From: Thermosynechococcaceae cyanobacterium MS004
Lineage (GTDB): Bacteria > Cyanobacteriota > Cyanobacteriia > Thermosynechococcales > Thermosynechococcaceae
NCBI GenBank assembly: GCA_022402525.1
Contig: JAKRSB010000101.1
Coordinates: 95,338 to 159,337, forward strand
Direction of reading: 5' to 3'
Length of the DNA: 64,000 bases
The notes under the pieces: model-generated
Told to the model about the DNA's origin: nothing
The model's input: the letters and a program-made list of their open reading frames with translations, nothing else
Databases searched by the model: none
Translations under genes and position numbers: made by a program
Part shown: positions 17,888 through 26,308 of the stretch, piece by piece
Layout of the letters: each line of letters starts with the position of its first letter
Numbering within the stretch: the first letter of the stretch is position 1

Positions 17888-18144
17888 TCGATTCGGGTCA
17901 TTGCTTCGTACTTGGCGAATTAGCTCAAAGCATCGGCATTTACGTTCTCTCTTGCAAGAAGCCTTTTCTCCCTCAACATTGCATTACATAGCCTTATCAT
18001 GACTTTAATGATTGACGTCATATAGTCGGCGTCAGTCAATTTTTCTTCAGCAGAATATCAGAATGAATGTCCAAGATTGACGGATATGATATTCCACCTA
18101 TCTGTTGGGGAACTATAATAGGGCATCATCGGGAAGGGTAGTGT

Positions 18145-19575
18145 ATGACAGAACGTAAACGTAATCCAGAAGAGATTCTGGAGGACATGATTAATAAAAA
18201 CGTTAAATTTCAAGTTTTAGAAATTGCCGCAGGAATCGGTGCAGCGGCAGGGACACTGGCGATTCTTGCCAAGCAGTCTGCTCTCTATGCAGCGGCGCCA
18301 CTCACCCTCGCAGTAGCGCTGAACTATTTTAATCGGCGGCGGCTGGATCAGCTGACCCGTCAGCAAACCCTCTTAGATATCACAGAAGTTCAGCGACGTC
18401 TGTCGTCGGAAATTCAGGGCGTGCGCGGTCGTTCTGCAGACGGCTCCGGTGATGTGGGTCTTTCTAATACTGAGCAAGTTGAAAATGCGATCGCCTCTCT
18501 CTCTGAGACGGTTGCTGCCCTAGAGGTGCAGATTCAGCAGGGCGCTGCCCCCGGTGGTGCAGATGTGAGCCACCTGTCCGAAGAAATTGTGCAGCTCCGC
18601 AACCATCAGCTCGACCTCTCGCAGTCCCTGGAAGCTTTTAACCAGCAGCTTCGTAACCTTTCAAGCGAAGCGGGTTCGGGTGCAGCCGTTGCAGCCTACG
18701 ATCCCACCCCCCTTGAAGGGGAAATTGCGGCATTGAAGGCCAGCATTGTCCAGCTTAGCGCTGGCGCAGCATCGAGCGCATCGGCCCCTGCCGTTGACCT
18801 AGATGTCTTCCGTGCCGAAGTAAAAAGTGAAGTCCAAAATCTAGTAACCCCACTCCAGCATCACCTCGGCGATCTAGAGTCTCGCCTAGTCCAGAGCGCC
18901 AATAGCGGCTCTGAAGCACCTGCCCCCATTGATGTAGAGCCGCTGCGTGCCGAGCTGATTCAGCTCGTGATGCCTGTACAGCAACAGCTTGCTTCCCTGG
19001 AAGAACGGGTCGCCGCCCAGCCTGTATCGAGTGCTACGGTCGGAAATCCTGAAGAAATTCAGGGCGTGAAGGGTGAAGTCAGCAGCCTCAACGCAAAACT
19101 CGAAAACATTGCAGCTCAGCTTTCTGCTGAGATTGCTGGATTCCAGCAGTCTATTGAGCAGACCCAAGATCAGGTACAGGCAGTTCATCAGTCCGTCCAG
19201 GACTCCCAGATTAATGCGGCTGTGGCAACCCCCGACCCTGCCTCTATTCAGCAGGAAGTGCAGGCGGCGCTCTCGCCCCTTCAGGCTCAAATTGAAGCCC
19301 TTCAGTCTCAGCTCGGCAGTTTGCCTAAGGTTGACCCCAGCCTGTCTCAGCTTCAGTCTGAGCAGCTGATCAGCCTGCAAAATCAGCTCAACAGCACCAA
19401 CGGGCTGATTGAAGAAGTGGCTGAGCAGGTTACTGCTGAGCTCTCGAAGATCCCGAATCTAATTGATGAGAAGGTTGACCATAAGGTGGCAACCCTTCCG
19501 GTGGCTGCTCCACCTCAAGACAAGAAGCAAGGTGCCCTCTCAGAACTGGACGCAATTTTGGCAGATATTATGTAG
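18145..19575 (+). CDS. Membrane-anchored coiled-coil protein of unknown function
   Basis: The 476-aa product is not a family I recognise. Residues 1-20 are charged, ~24-65 contain hydrophobic alanine-rich stretches that can make two membrane helices (LEIAAGIGAAAGTLAILAKQ and a YAAAPLTLAVALNYF segment), and the remaining ~400 residues are rich in Gln, Glu, Ser, Ala and Leu with heptad-like spacing, in blocks that resemble each other (PLRAELIQLVMPVQQQLASLE; PLQHHLGDLESRL; PLQAQIEALQSQL). This suggests a long internally repeated coiled coil. A GGAAGGG ribosome-binding site precedes the ATG and a TATAAT hexamer sits at 18114-18119. A strong terminator follows at 19657. Confidence 0.85.
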   Translation: MTERKRNPEEILEDMINKNVKFQVLEIAAGIGAAAGTLAILAKQSALYAAAPLTLAVALNYFNRRRLDQLTRQQTLLDITEVQRRLSSEIQGVRGRSADGSGDVGLSNTEQVENAIASLSETVAALEVQIQQGAAPGGADVSHLSEEIVQLRNHQLDLSQSLEAFNQQLRNLSSEAGSGAAVAAYDPTPLEGEIAALKASIVQLSAGAASSASAPAVDLDVFRAEVKSEVQNLVTPLQHHLGDLESRLVQSANSGSEAPAPIDVEPLRAELIQLVMPVQQQLASLEERVAAQPVSSATVGNPEEIQGVKGEVSSLNAKLENIAAQLSAEIAGFQQSIEQTQDQVQAVHQSVQDSQINAAVATPDPASIQQEVQAALSPLQAQIEALQSQLGSLPKVDPSLSQLQSEQLISLQNQLNSTNGLIEEVAEQVTAELSKIPNLIDEKVDHKVATLPVAAPPQDKKQGALSELDAILADIM

Positions 19576-19656
19576 ATTGCAGGCAATCTTGCTCTGCGCT
19601 CATTGAGCTTGAAGCTTTTCTAACTCCAAGCTCTCAAATCCAGGCTCTCAATACTG

Positions 19657-19696
19657 ACGTTAAAAAGCGCCCCAACGTTGGGGCGCTTTTTAACGT
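19657..19696. terminator. Bidirectional terminator, 40-bp perfect palindrome
   Basis: A perfect inverted repeat with core AAAAAGCGCCCC / GGGGCGCTTTTT gives a GC-rich stem flanked by A and T runs on both sides, so it can stop transcription from the coiled-coil gene (plus) and from aroA (minus). Confidence 0.9.
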
Positions 19697-19731
19697 AAAG
19701 CTGCACAGCTTCTTGGGCGGGTGATTAAGAA

Positions 19732-19888
19732 AACGTGAGTTCGACAAAAAACAACGCCCCCTCATCCTCCCATCCTCCTTCTCCTTAGGGAGAAGGAGGG
19801 GCAATTAAAAATCAAGTTTCTTAAGCCCCTCGCCTTTGGGAGAGGGGTTTGGGGTGAGGGGCTTCAAATGCATCATCGACCTCACGTT
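19732..19888. mobile_element. MITE-like element, copy A, ending in the aroA stop codon
   Basis: About 157 bp bounded by inverted ends AACGTGAGTTCGAC and (reversed) AACGTGAGGTCGA, with internal G/C-rich hairpins (CCCCTCGCC...GAGAGGGG; CTTCTCC...GGAGAAG). The flanks carry a 5-bp direct repeat AAGAA (19727-19731 and 19889-19893). No reading frame. A second copy is at 32478-32634. The aroA TAA is formed at the element boundary. Confidence 0.8.
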
Positions 19889-21236
19889 AAGAAAAGAGCG
19901 ATCGCAGGGTGTCGGCAAAGACCGGATAGGAAATAGCCGCCGCCTCGGCGCGATGAATAGTGGTAGTGCCTGATGCATATAGGGCAGCGATCGCCAAGCT
20001 CATGGCAATACGGTGATCGGTGAAGCTATCCACCTCAGCCCCCTGAAGCGCTCCACCCCCCGTAATTTCTAGGCCGTCTGCGGTTTCCGTGACTCTGGCA
20101 CCCATGCGGTTAAGCTGGGAGGCAATGGCTGCAAGGCGATCGCTCTCCTTGACCCGCAGTTCTTGGGCATCTCGAATGAGGGTGGTGCCCTGGGCGGCGA
20201 TCGCCGCCACCGCCAGCACCGGAATTTCATCAATCAGGCGCGGAATAATAGAGCCTTCAATGGTGCAGGCTTTGAGCTTACTAGAGCGAACGCGCAGGTC
20301 TGCGACGGGTTCTCCCGCTGCCTCGCGGGCGTTTTCTAGGGTGATGTCTGCGCCCATCTCCAGCAAAATGTCTAAGATGCCCGTGCGTGTGGGGTTAACG
20401 CCCACATTCTCAATCAACAGATCCGAGTTGGGCACAATAGCGGCCGCCACCAGCCAAAAGGCCGCAGAGCTAATGTCTCCCGGCACCACCACGGACTGAC
20501 CAAAAAGCGACGCAGGCCCTGTGACCGTTGCGCTACAGGTTTCTGGATCCACTGTGACCTTTGCCCCAAAGGCGCGGAGCATCCGTTCGGAATGATCGCG
20601 GGAAAGGGCTGGTTCGGTGACGGTGGTTTGGCCTTCGGCTAGAAGTCCGGCCAGCAGCACCGCAGACTTCACTTGGGCAGAGGCGATGGGGGAGTGGTAG
20701 TGGGTCGGCTGAAGCTGCTGCCCCCGAATGGCTAGAGGGGCTAGGGTATCGCCTTTGCGCCCCCAGATTTGTGCTCCCATCTGTCGGAGCGGCGTGACCA
20801 CCCGACCCATAGGACGCGATCGCAGGGAAGCATCGCCCGTAACGGTAAAGAGGCGGTCGGGGTGGGAGGCCAAAATGCCCATCATGAGACGCAGCGTGGT
20901 GCCAGAGTTTCCGGCGTCTAAGACTTGGTTCGGCTCTTGCAGCTTACCCAGCCCTAGTCCCCGCACCGTGACCAGCGTTGTGTTGAGTTCAGAAATTTCA
21001 GCCCCCATTGCCCGAAAGCAGGCAGCCGTGCTGCGCGGGTCTTCGCCCAGCAGCAGCCCACGAATCTGGGTTTCACCCTGAGCGATCGCGCCAAGCATGA
21101 GTGCACGATGGGAAATAGACTTGTCCCCCGGCACTTGAATGGTGCCCCGCAGGCCAGAAGCTTGGCCTGGGTTAATGTGCCAGGTGGTTTCGTCAGAGTC
21201 AGGAGAAGACTGAAGGGTTAGGACGGGGGCGCTCAT
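19887..21236 (-). CDS. aroA: 3-phosphoshikimate 1-carboxyvinyltransferase (EPSP synthase)
   Basis: The 449-aa product joins shikimate 3-phosphate and phosphoenolpyruvate in aromatic amino acid synthesis. Landmarks: [16 protein letters not shown] (residues ~35-50), the [17 protein letters not shown] segment, [13 protein letters not shown] near 183, RDHSERML, and NPTRTGIL. The set GDKS, SAQVK, RDHSE and NPTR corresponds to the marker motifs of class II EPSP synthases. The last two bases of the stop codon belong to the MITE-like element downstream. Upstream is a 15-bp tandem array. Confidence 0.96.
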   Translation of the reverse strand: MSAPVLTLQSSPDSDETTWHINPGQASGLRGTIQVPGDKSISHRALMLGAIAQGETQIRGLLLGEDPRSTAACFRAMGAEISELNTTLVTVRGLGLGKLQEPNQVLDAGNSGTTLRLMMGILASHPDRLFTVTGDASLRSRPMGRVVTPLRQMGAQIWGRKGDTLAPLAIRGQQLQPTHYHSPIASAQVKSAVLLAGLLAEGQTTVTEPALSRDHSERMLRAFGAKVTVDPETCSATVTGPASLFGQSVVVPGDISSAAFWLVAAAIVPNSDLLIENVGVNPTRTGILDILLEMGADITLENAREAAGEPVADLRVRSSKLKACTIEGSIIPRLIDEIPVLAVAAIAAQGTTLIRDAQELRVKESDRLAAIASQLNRMGARVTETADGLEITGGGALQGAEVDSFTDHRIAMSLAIAALYASGTTTIHRAEAAAISYPVFADTLRSLFS

Positions 21237-21254
21237 GGACTGGGTAAAAATGAA

Positions 21255-21344
21255 GGGAATTAAAAGCTAGGAAGCTAAAAACTAGGGAGTTAAAAAACAG
21301 GGAGTTAAAAACTAGGGAGTTAAAAACTAGGGAGTTAAAAACTC
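21255..21344. repeat. Six 15-bp tandem repeats between aroA and der
   Basis: GGGAGTTAAAAACTA occurs at 21300 and 21315 exactly, with one- to three-base variants at 21270, 21285 and 21330 and a weaker copy at 21255. The array is directly upstream of aroA, where its promoter should be. Confidence 0.92.
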
Positions 21345-21740
21345 AAAAACAAGGCTAACCGCAATCCTACCCTGTTTCCTGAGCCACAGAATGTCTCGGC
21401 ATAGGCAACCCCGCCACCCGATCCCTCGGCGCAATCTTCAACTCAAGCTAAACGTTAAATCAGAAGTTAAAGCATTACCACAAAATCACCAAAAGCAGAC
21501 CGTAGCTGGAGCGAAAAGCAGCAGGATATCAGGCAAACAGGCTAAACTATTGAAGCTGAACGGTAGCACAAAGCGATCTGTGGGTTGATGGGCCAGTACA
21601 ACAGAGCGATTTGACCATGTTGTCATCCACGAACGTTTTCACCCAGAGACGTAAGGTACCGAATCCCTGACACTGATGACGAGCCAGGGCTTGCATATTA
21701 TTTGACCTGCACATTATCTAAGCGAAGAGAGTTTTTCCCT
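21345..21740. other. Intergenic region upstream of der
   Basis: The divergent spacer between aroA and der. A 65-codon frame at 21391-21588 (basic, no family match) is not supported as a gene. I see no RNA gene here. Confidence 0.4.
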
Positions 21741-23105
21741 ATGGGACTTCCCGTTGTTGCTATTGTTGGCCGTCCAAATGTCGGCAAATCTACCCTCGTC
21801 AATCGCTTGACGGGCATGATGGACGCCATTGTCCATGATGAGGCCGGGGTGACCCGCGATCGCACGTACCGTCCTGCCTACTGGGGCGATCGCGACTTTA
21901 TGGTCGTTGATACAGGCGGTCTGGTGTTTGATGACGACAGTGAGTTTTTGCCCTACATCCGCCAGCAGGTGATGACGGCGCTCTCTGAAGCTAGCGTGGC
22001 CATTTTTGTCGTAGACGGCAGAGAAGGCCTAATGGATGCAGATGTGGAGGTAGCCCAGTGGCTGCGACAGCAGAGTGTCCCGGTCGTGCTGGCAGTCAAT
22101 AAGTGCGAGTCTGCCCAGCAGGGTCTGGCTCAGGCTGGTCAGTTTTGGACTCTAGGCCTGGGGGAACCCTGGCCGATCTCCGGCATTCACGGCAACGGGA
22201 CGGGCGAGCTACTAGAGCAGGTCATAGAACACCTGCCGCCCAAGGTGGACGGGGAAGCCGAAGATGACGAAATTAAGGTCGCCATTATTGGCCGTCCGAA
22301 CGTGGGCAAGTCCAGTATTCTCAACGCCTTTGTGGGCAGCGATCGCTCTATCGTTAGCCCTATCTCCGGCACCACGCGGGACACCATTGATACCTTTATT
22401 GAGCGAGATGGCAAACGCTACCGCCTCATTGATACTGCTGGGGTGCGGCGCAAACGCAGCATTGAATACGGCACCGAATTTTTTGCCATCAACCGTGCCT
22501 TTAAGGCCATCCGGCGAGCCGATGTGGTGCTGTTTGTGATTGATGCGGAAGAAGGCGTCACCGAGCAAGAGCAGCGCCTCGCCGGACGCATTATTGAAGA
22601 AGGTCGTGCCTGTATTTTGGTGGTTAACAAATGGGATGTGATCGAAAAAGATAACAACACCATTTACGAATTTGAAAAAACGGTGCGCGCCAAGCTCAAT
22701 TTTATGGACTGGGCGCAGATGATTTTTGTGAGCGCCAAGACTGGCCAGCGAATCGATAAAATTTTGGCCTTGGTCGACGAATCCGCCGAACAGCACCAGC
22801 GCCGCGTCAGCACCTCAGTCGTGAATGAAGTGCTAGAAGAAGCCGTGAGCTGGCATACGCCCCCCACTAACCGACGGGGGAAACAGGGCAAAATCTACTA
22901 CGGCACCCAGGTCAGCACCTCACCGCCGACCTTTGCCCTATTTGTGAACAGCCCCGATATGTTTAAGGACAACTATCGACGCTACGTTGAAAAGCAGTTC
23001 CGGGAAGTGTTGGGTTTTGCCGGAACGCCCCTTAAAATTTTCTGGCGTGGCAAGAAGCTGAGAGAAGCAGAGCGCGTCACCGCTAATCGTGCGACTCGCG
23101 TCTAG
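21741..23105 (+). CDS. der: Ribosome-assembly GTPase Der (EngA)
   Basis: The product, 454 aa from the ATG at 21741, has two tandem GTPase domains: G1 motifs [10 protein letters not shown] (first) and [10 protein letters not shown] (second), G3 DTGG and DTAG, and G4 NKCE and NKWD, followed by the KH-like C-terminal domain ([38 protein letters not shown]). It acts in 50S subunit maturation. A non-ATG start at 21702 would add 13 residues, but [17 protein letters not shown] is the usual beginning. Confidence 0.96.
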   Translation: MGLPVVAIVGRPNVGKSTLVNRLTGMMDAIVHDEAGVTRDRTYRPAYWGDRDFMVVDTGGLVFDDDSEFLPYIRQQVMTALSEASVAIFVVDGREGLMDADVEVAQWLRQQSVPVVLAVNKCESAQQGLAQAGQFWTLGLGEPWPISGIHGNGTGELLEQVIEHLPPKVDGEAEDDEIKVAIIGRPNVGKSSILNAFVGSDRSIVSPISGTTRDTIDTFIERDGKRYRLIDTAGVRRKRSIEYGTEFFAINRAFKAIRRADVVLFVIDAEEGVTEQEQRLAGRIIEEGRACILVVNKWDVIEKDNNTIYEFEKTVRAKLNFMDWAQMIFVSAKTGQRIDKILALVDESAEQHQRRVSTSVVNEVLEEAVSWHTPPTNRRGKQGKIYYGTQVSTSPPTFALFVNSPDMFKDNYRRYVEKQFREVLGFAGTPLKIFWRGKKLREAERVTANRATRV

Positions 23106-23254
23106 CGATATGACCTCTCCCAGAATGCGTCTAGGGGCAAATCATTTCTGGGATAGCTCTAGAATTTACCCACTGACGCCAACTTCGCGCTATCCTGTCT
23201 GCAAATTCTGATCAGGGAAAACCTGATCTGCAAAATTTTTGAAAGACGCATGAC

Positions 23255-24124
23255 ATGCTACGAGATCTCTTAATCGGTGGGGTACTGGGTGTCACCCTTT
23301 GGGGTTGGCGCGCCTATCGCTCATCCCGTAGTCCGGCGGAGGGACATCTCTCACCAGAGCAGCCCTCACCAGAGCAGCAACTAAAAGAGCTTCGCAAACA
23401 GCTTGCTAAGGTAAAACAAGAGCTAGCGATCGCCGTTGCAAAGCGAGCTGAAGCCGAAACTCAGATTTCTGAGCTGAATCAGCTTGCAACGGATCGGGCT
23501 ATTGAGCTAGTACAGCTCCAGTCCGAGAGTGCGGCGCTATTGGCTCAAGTTTCTCAGCTCACTCAAAAGCGTCCTCGCAAAAAACGCGCCTCAAAGGTCG
23601 AGCTGCCTGAAGCAGTTCCAGACACCGTTCACACAACGGTTCCTTCCCAACAAGCTCAAGAATCAGAAGCCTCTTCAGAGACAGCTCCCTCCGAATCCTT
23701 GGCTCTGGATCTTTCTCTGATCTATCAGAAGCAAGCTGAAACCGCTGCCGCTGCTCAGCTACTTCAGCCCATTTTTACAGAAGAAGAGATGCGGCCAAAC
23801 TCGCTTGGCAACATTCAATCTCCTACCCAAGCCTCTATAAGTCCAGACGCTGTGCTGCAAACTCCTCATCAGCGCAGTGCGATCCTTTCCCCCGCAGCAG
23901 GTCTGTTGGATGAAGCCCATGCTTCTTTCCTAATCGTTCTCCGTCAGCAGCCAACCTGGAAACGGGAAGACTTAATGGCGATCGCTCAGCAACAAGCGCT
24001 ATTGCTCGATGGCGCGCTGGAGCTGATCAATGAAGCTGCCCTAGAGCGCTGTGGCGAAGTCCTGACCGAAGGTGATGACCCGATTGAGGTAAATCCAGAT
24101 GTGTTGGGAGGTCTGCTGACATGA
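23255..24124 (+). CDS. Membrane-anchored protein with C-terminal TerB_C-like domain
   Basis: The 289-aa product has an N-terminal hydrophobic segment (LIGGVLGVTLWGWRAY), a coiled coil of ~60 residues (LKELRKQLAKVKQELAIAVAKRAEAETQISEL), a low-complexity middle, and a C-terminal ~100 residues that resemble TerB_C: FLIVLRQQPTWKREDLMAIAQQQ, LLLDGALELINEAALERCGE and EGDDPIEVNPDVL. TerB_C domains usually sit at the end of larger TerB proteins encoded next to DUF2791 ATPases and helicases; here the TerB core is missing and replaced by an anchor and coiled coil. The stop overlaps the next start (ATGA), so the two products are made together. A 15-bp repeat (SPEQPSPEQ) lies near residue 30. Confidence 0.75.
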   Translation: MLRDLLIGGVLGVTLWGWRAYRSSRSPAEGHLSPEQPSPEQQLKELRKQLAKVKQELAIAVAKRAEAETQISELNQLATDRAIELVQLQSESAALLAQVSQLTQKRPRKKRASKVELPEAVPDTVHTTVPSQQAQESEASSETAPSESLALDLSLIYQKQAETAAAAQLLQPIFTEEEMRPNSLGNIQSPTQASISPDAVLQTPHQRSAILSPAAGLLDEAHASFLIVLRQQPTWKREDLMAIAQQQALLLDGALELINEAALERCGEVLTEGDDPIEVNPDVLGGLLT

Positions 24125-25494
24125 GTGAAAGAATTCCGGTGACAGCAATTCCTGTCAAGGCAAAAGAGCGCGAGGCGATTATTCAGCCCCTACGGGCTGG
24201 AGTGGTTCCGCGTAAGGGGCTCCACTTGATTCAGGTGGGGCGAGCGGGGGAGCTGGCTGCACTCATTCAGGATGTGCAGCGGATTCATGAAGGCGGTGCA
24301 GCCATTCGGTTTGTGATTGGTGAGTATGGCTCTGGCAAAACCTTTTTTCTGTCCCTCGTGCGCTCCATTGCCCTTCAGGAAAAGCTCGTCACCGCCCATG
24401 CTGACCTAACCCCCGATCGCCGTCTCCACGCCACGGGGGGACAAGCGCGATCGCTCTATACCGAACTCATGCGGAACCTCTCCACCCGCGCCAAGCCCGA
24501 TGGGGGTGCCCTCGCCAGCGTGGTGGAGCGCTTTGTTACCTCAGCCATCACCGAAGGACGCGATCGCAGTCTTAGCCCAGAAGCCATCATTCGGGAGCGG
24601 CTGGCCCATCTTTCAGAAATGGTGGGCGGCTACGACTTTGCCGAAGTGATTGCGGCCTACTGGCGTGGCCATGACACCAGCGACGAAGCCCTCAAGACCA
24701 GCGCAGTCCGCTGGCTGCGGGGCGAATTTAGCTCCAAACTTGAAGCACGTCAGGCTTTGGGCGTGCGCACCATCGTCGATGACACCAACGTCTACGACCA
24801 GCTCAAGCTCTTAGCCCAGCTCGTTCGGCTGGCGGGCTACGGTGGCCTATTGATTTGCTTCGATGAATTAGTCAACCTGTATAAGCTCTCCAACACCCAA
24901 GCCCGCAAAAGCAACTACGAGCAGATCTTACGAATTCTCAACGATATTTTGCAGGGCACTGCCGTGGGCTTAGGAATTCTGCTGGGCGGCACCCCAGAAT
25001 TTTTGACCGATACCCGCCGAGGGCTGTACAGCTACCCCGCCCTCCAGTCTCGTCTGACCCTCAATACCTTTGCCGTCAACGGCCTTGTGGATTACAGCGG
25101 CCCCGTCCTTCGGCTCACCAACCTCAGTCCCGAAGACCTCTACGTGCTGCTGTGCAATATCCGCCATGTCTATTCCTCTGGCGAACCAGCACGCTATCTT
25201 ATGCAGGATGCTGGCATTCAGCAATTTATGGCGCACTGCTCTCAGCGTATTGGTGATGCCTACTTCCGCACGCCTCGCAACACCATCACGGCTTTTGTCA
25301 ACCTACTGGCGGTACTGGATCAAAACCCTCAGGTTCAGCTTTCTGATCTCATTACTCAGATTCAAATTCAGCGGGAACCGATTACCGTCACGAGCACCTC
25401 CACACTGAATGATGAGCAGAGCGAGACGCGCAGCGGACAGAGTATTTCTCCAGAGACTGCCTCAGAAGACGAGCTTGCTACCTTCAGGCTCTAA
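24121..25494 (+). CDS. DUF2791/BrxD-like P-loop ATPase
   Basis: The 457-aa product has Walker A GEYGSGKT at residues 67-74, Walker B LLICFDE (D248, E249), and a segment LGILLGGTPEFLTDTRRGLYSYPALQSRL that matches my recollection of DUF2791 ATPases, the group containing BrxD of type 2 BREX. It begins with a ~60-residue lead (IIQPLRAGVVPRKGLHLIQVG) common to these ATPases, and a winged-helix-like tail may follow ~residue 370. Known relatives work with TerB-domain proteins and helicases in defence loci, but some are stand-alone. The gene overlaps its TerB_C-like neighbour by 4 bp. No helicase, nuclease or methylase is adjacent, so the role is open. Confidence 0.8.
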   Translation: MSERIPVTAIPVKAKEREAIIQPLRAGVVPRKGLHLIQVGRAGELAALIQDVQRIHEGGAAIRFVIGEYGSGKTFFLSLVRSIALQEKLVTAHADLTPDRRLHATGGQARSLYTELMRNLSTRAKPDGGALASVVERFVTSAITEGRDRSLSPEAIIRERLAHLSEMVGGYDFAEVIAAYWRGHDTSDEALKTSAVRWLRGEFSSKLEARQALGVRTIVDDTNVYDQLKLLAQLVRLAGYGGLLICFDELVNLYKLSNTQARKSNYEQILRILNDILQGTAVGLGILLGGTPEFLTDTRRGLYSYPALQSRLTLNTFAVNGLVDYSGPVLRLTNLSPEDLYVLLCNIRHVYSSGEPARYLMQDAGIQQFMAHCSQRIGDAYFRTPRNTITAFVNLLAVLDQNPQVQLSDLITQIQIQREPITVTSTSTLNDEQSETRSGQSISPETASEDELATFRL

Positions 25495-25530
25495 GTAAAC
25501 TGGCTACCCCCTTATCGCGCTGGAAGAAGA

Positions 25531-26277
25531 TCAGGTGGGCGATTTTTCTGGGCGGAGATAGCGACATTTTCCTAAACTTTGGGATTGAGTGCGGTCTTGA
25601 GTCCAGCGGAGGATTTCTACTTCGATGCTGTGCTCTAGATCTTTGGCAAGATACTCAAGCTGATAAGGTGCGATCGCCGCTTCTGTGCAGAGTCGTCCGG
25701 TAATGGAATCTGACGCAACCGTGATTTCAACACAAACCGGATGGTTTAGGGTGTTGACAAACCGCAGATCCTTGTACCCATAGGCCACTGTTGCATCTGA
25801 CCCTAGGGGAGTGTAGCGCGTTGCTTCGGTGTAGATATCTACGGAATGGGTGTGGCGCTCCAGAATCGGTAGCCCCGCCGTGAGGGCAAGCTGGTAGAGG
25901 AGTCCCGACAGTTGACATAGCCCTCCCCCATAGTCAGCCTGAAGGATTTGCCGAATGAGCACCTGTCCCGGTAAGTAGCCCCGACGACGAGTGGGTGATC
26001 CCACTACGGCCCAAAAGGAAAAAACCTGCTGAGGATTTATCACAACAGTGTTGATACATTGAGCAGCCAAGGTTAGGTTATGAACCTTATTGGCGACCAA
26101 AGGGCTGACCGTAATTGGCTGAGTAATCGTAACCTGCGGCGGAAAGGCTGCGTCTGACTGGGGATGGTTTGACGTAGACCGGGCAAAATGACGGCGATCG
26201 CCCCTGACAAAATCCTCTATCCAGCGACGACTGGCGTGAAGGGTGCGGCGAGTTGCGATTGGAATCAGATGTTTCAT
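25531..26277 (-). CDS. VanW family protein
   Basis: The 248-aa product (ATG at 26277; an upstream TTG frame would overlap the preceding gene) has the VanW core: NLTLAAQCINTVVINPQQVFSFW, the GYLPGQVLIRQ segment, GGGLCQLSGLLYQLALTAGLPILERHTHS, and the strand-rich part ending FVNTLNHPVCVEITV. The exact function of VanW is not known even in vancomycin-resistance clusters; the conserved Cys-Gln-Leu-Ser segment suggests an enzyme or a wall-related role. It lies 31 bp after a GT2 glycosyltransferase on the same strand and is likely co-transcribed. Confidence 0.88.
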   Translation of the reverse strand: MKHLIPIATRRTLHASRRWIEDFVRGDRRHFARSTSNHPQSDAAFPPQVTITQPITVSPLVANKVHNLTLAAQCINTVVINPQQVFSFWAVVGSPTRRRGYLPGQVLIRQILQADYGGGLCQLSGLLYQLALTAGLPILERHTHSVDIYTEATRYTPLGSDATVAYGYKDLRFVNTLNHPVCVEITVASDSITGRLCTEAAIAPYQLEYLAKDLEHSIEVEILRWTQDRTQSQSLGKCRYLRPEKSPT

Positions 26278-26308
26278 GGGAAATAAACCCCACCCCAAAG
26301 AAATCTCT

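Noticed and set aside
18077..18119. Promoter with TTGACG and TATAAT upstream of the coiled-coil gene
   Set aside because: The hexamers are 31 bp apart, too far for a sigma-70 promoter; TATAAT alone is noted but not called.
21391..21588. 65-codon basic open frame between aroA and der
   Set aside because: No ribosome-binding site or recognisable pattern; likely chance in a repeat-rich spacer.
23255..25494. Complete BREX or other known defence operon
   Set aside because: Only an ATPase and a TerB_C-like gene are present; no PglZ, PglX, BrxC, helicase or nuclease lies in the window, so a full system cannot be claimed.
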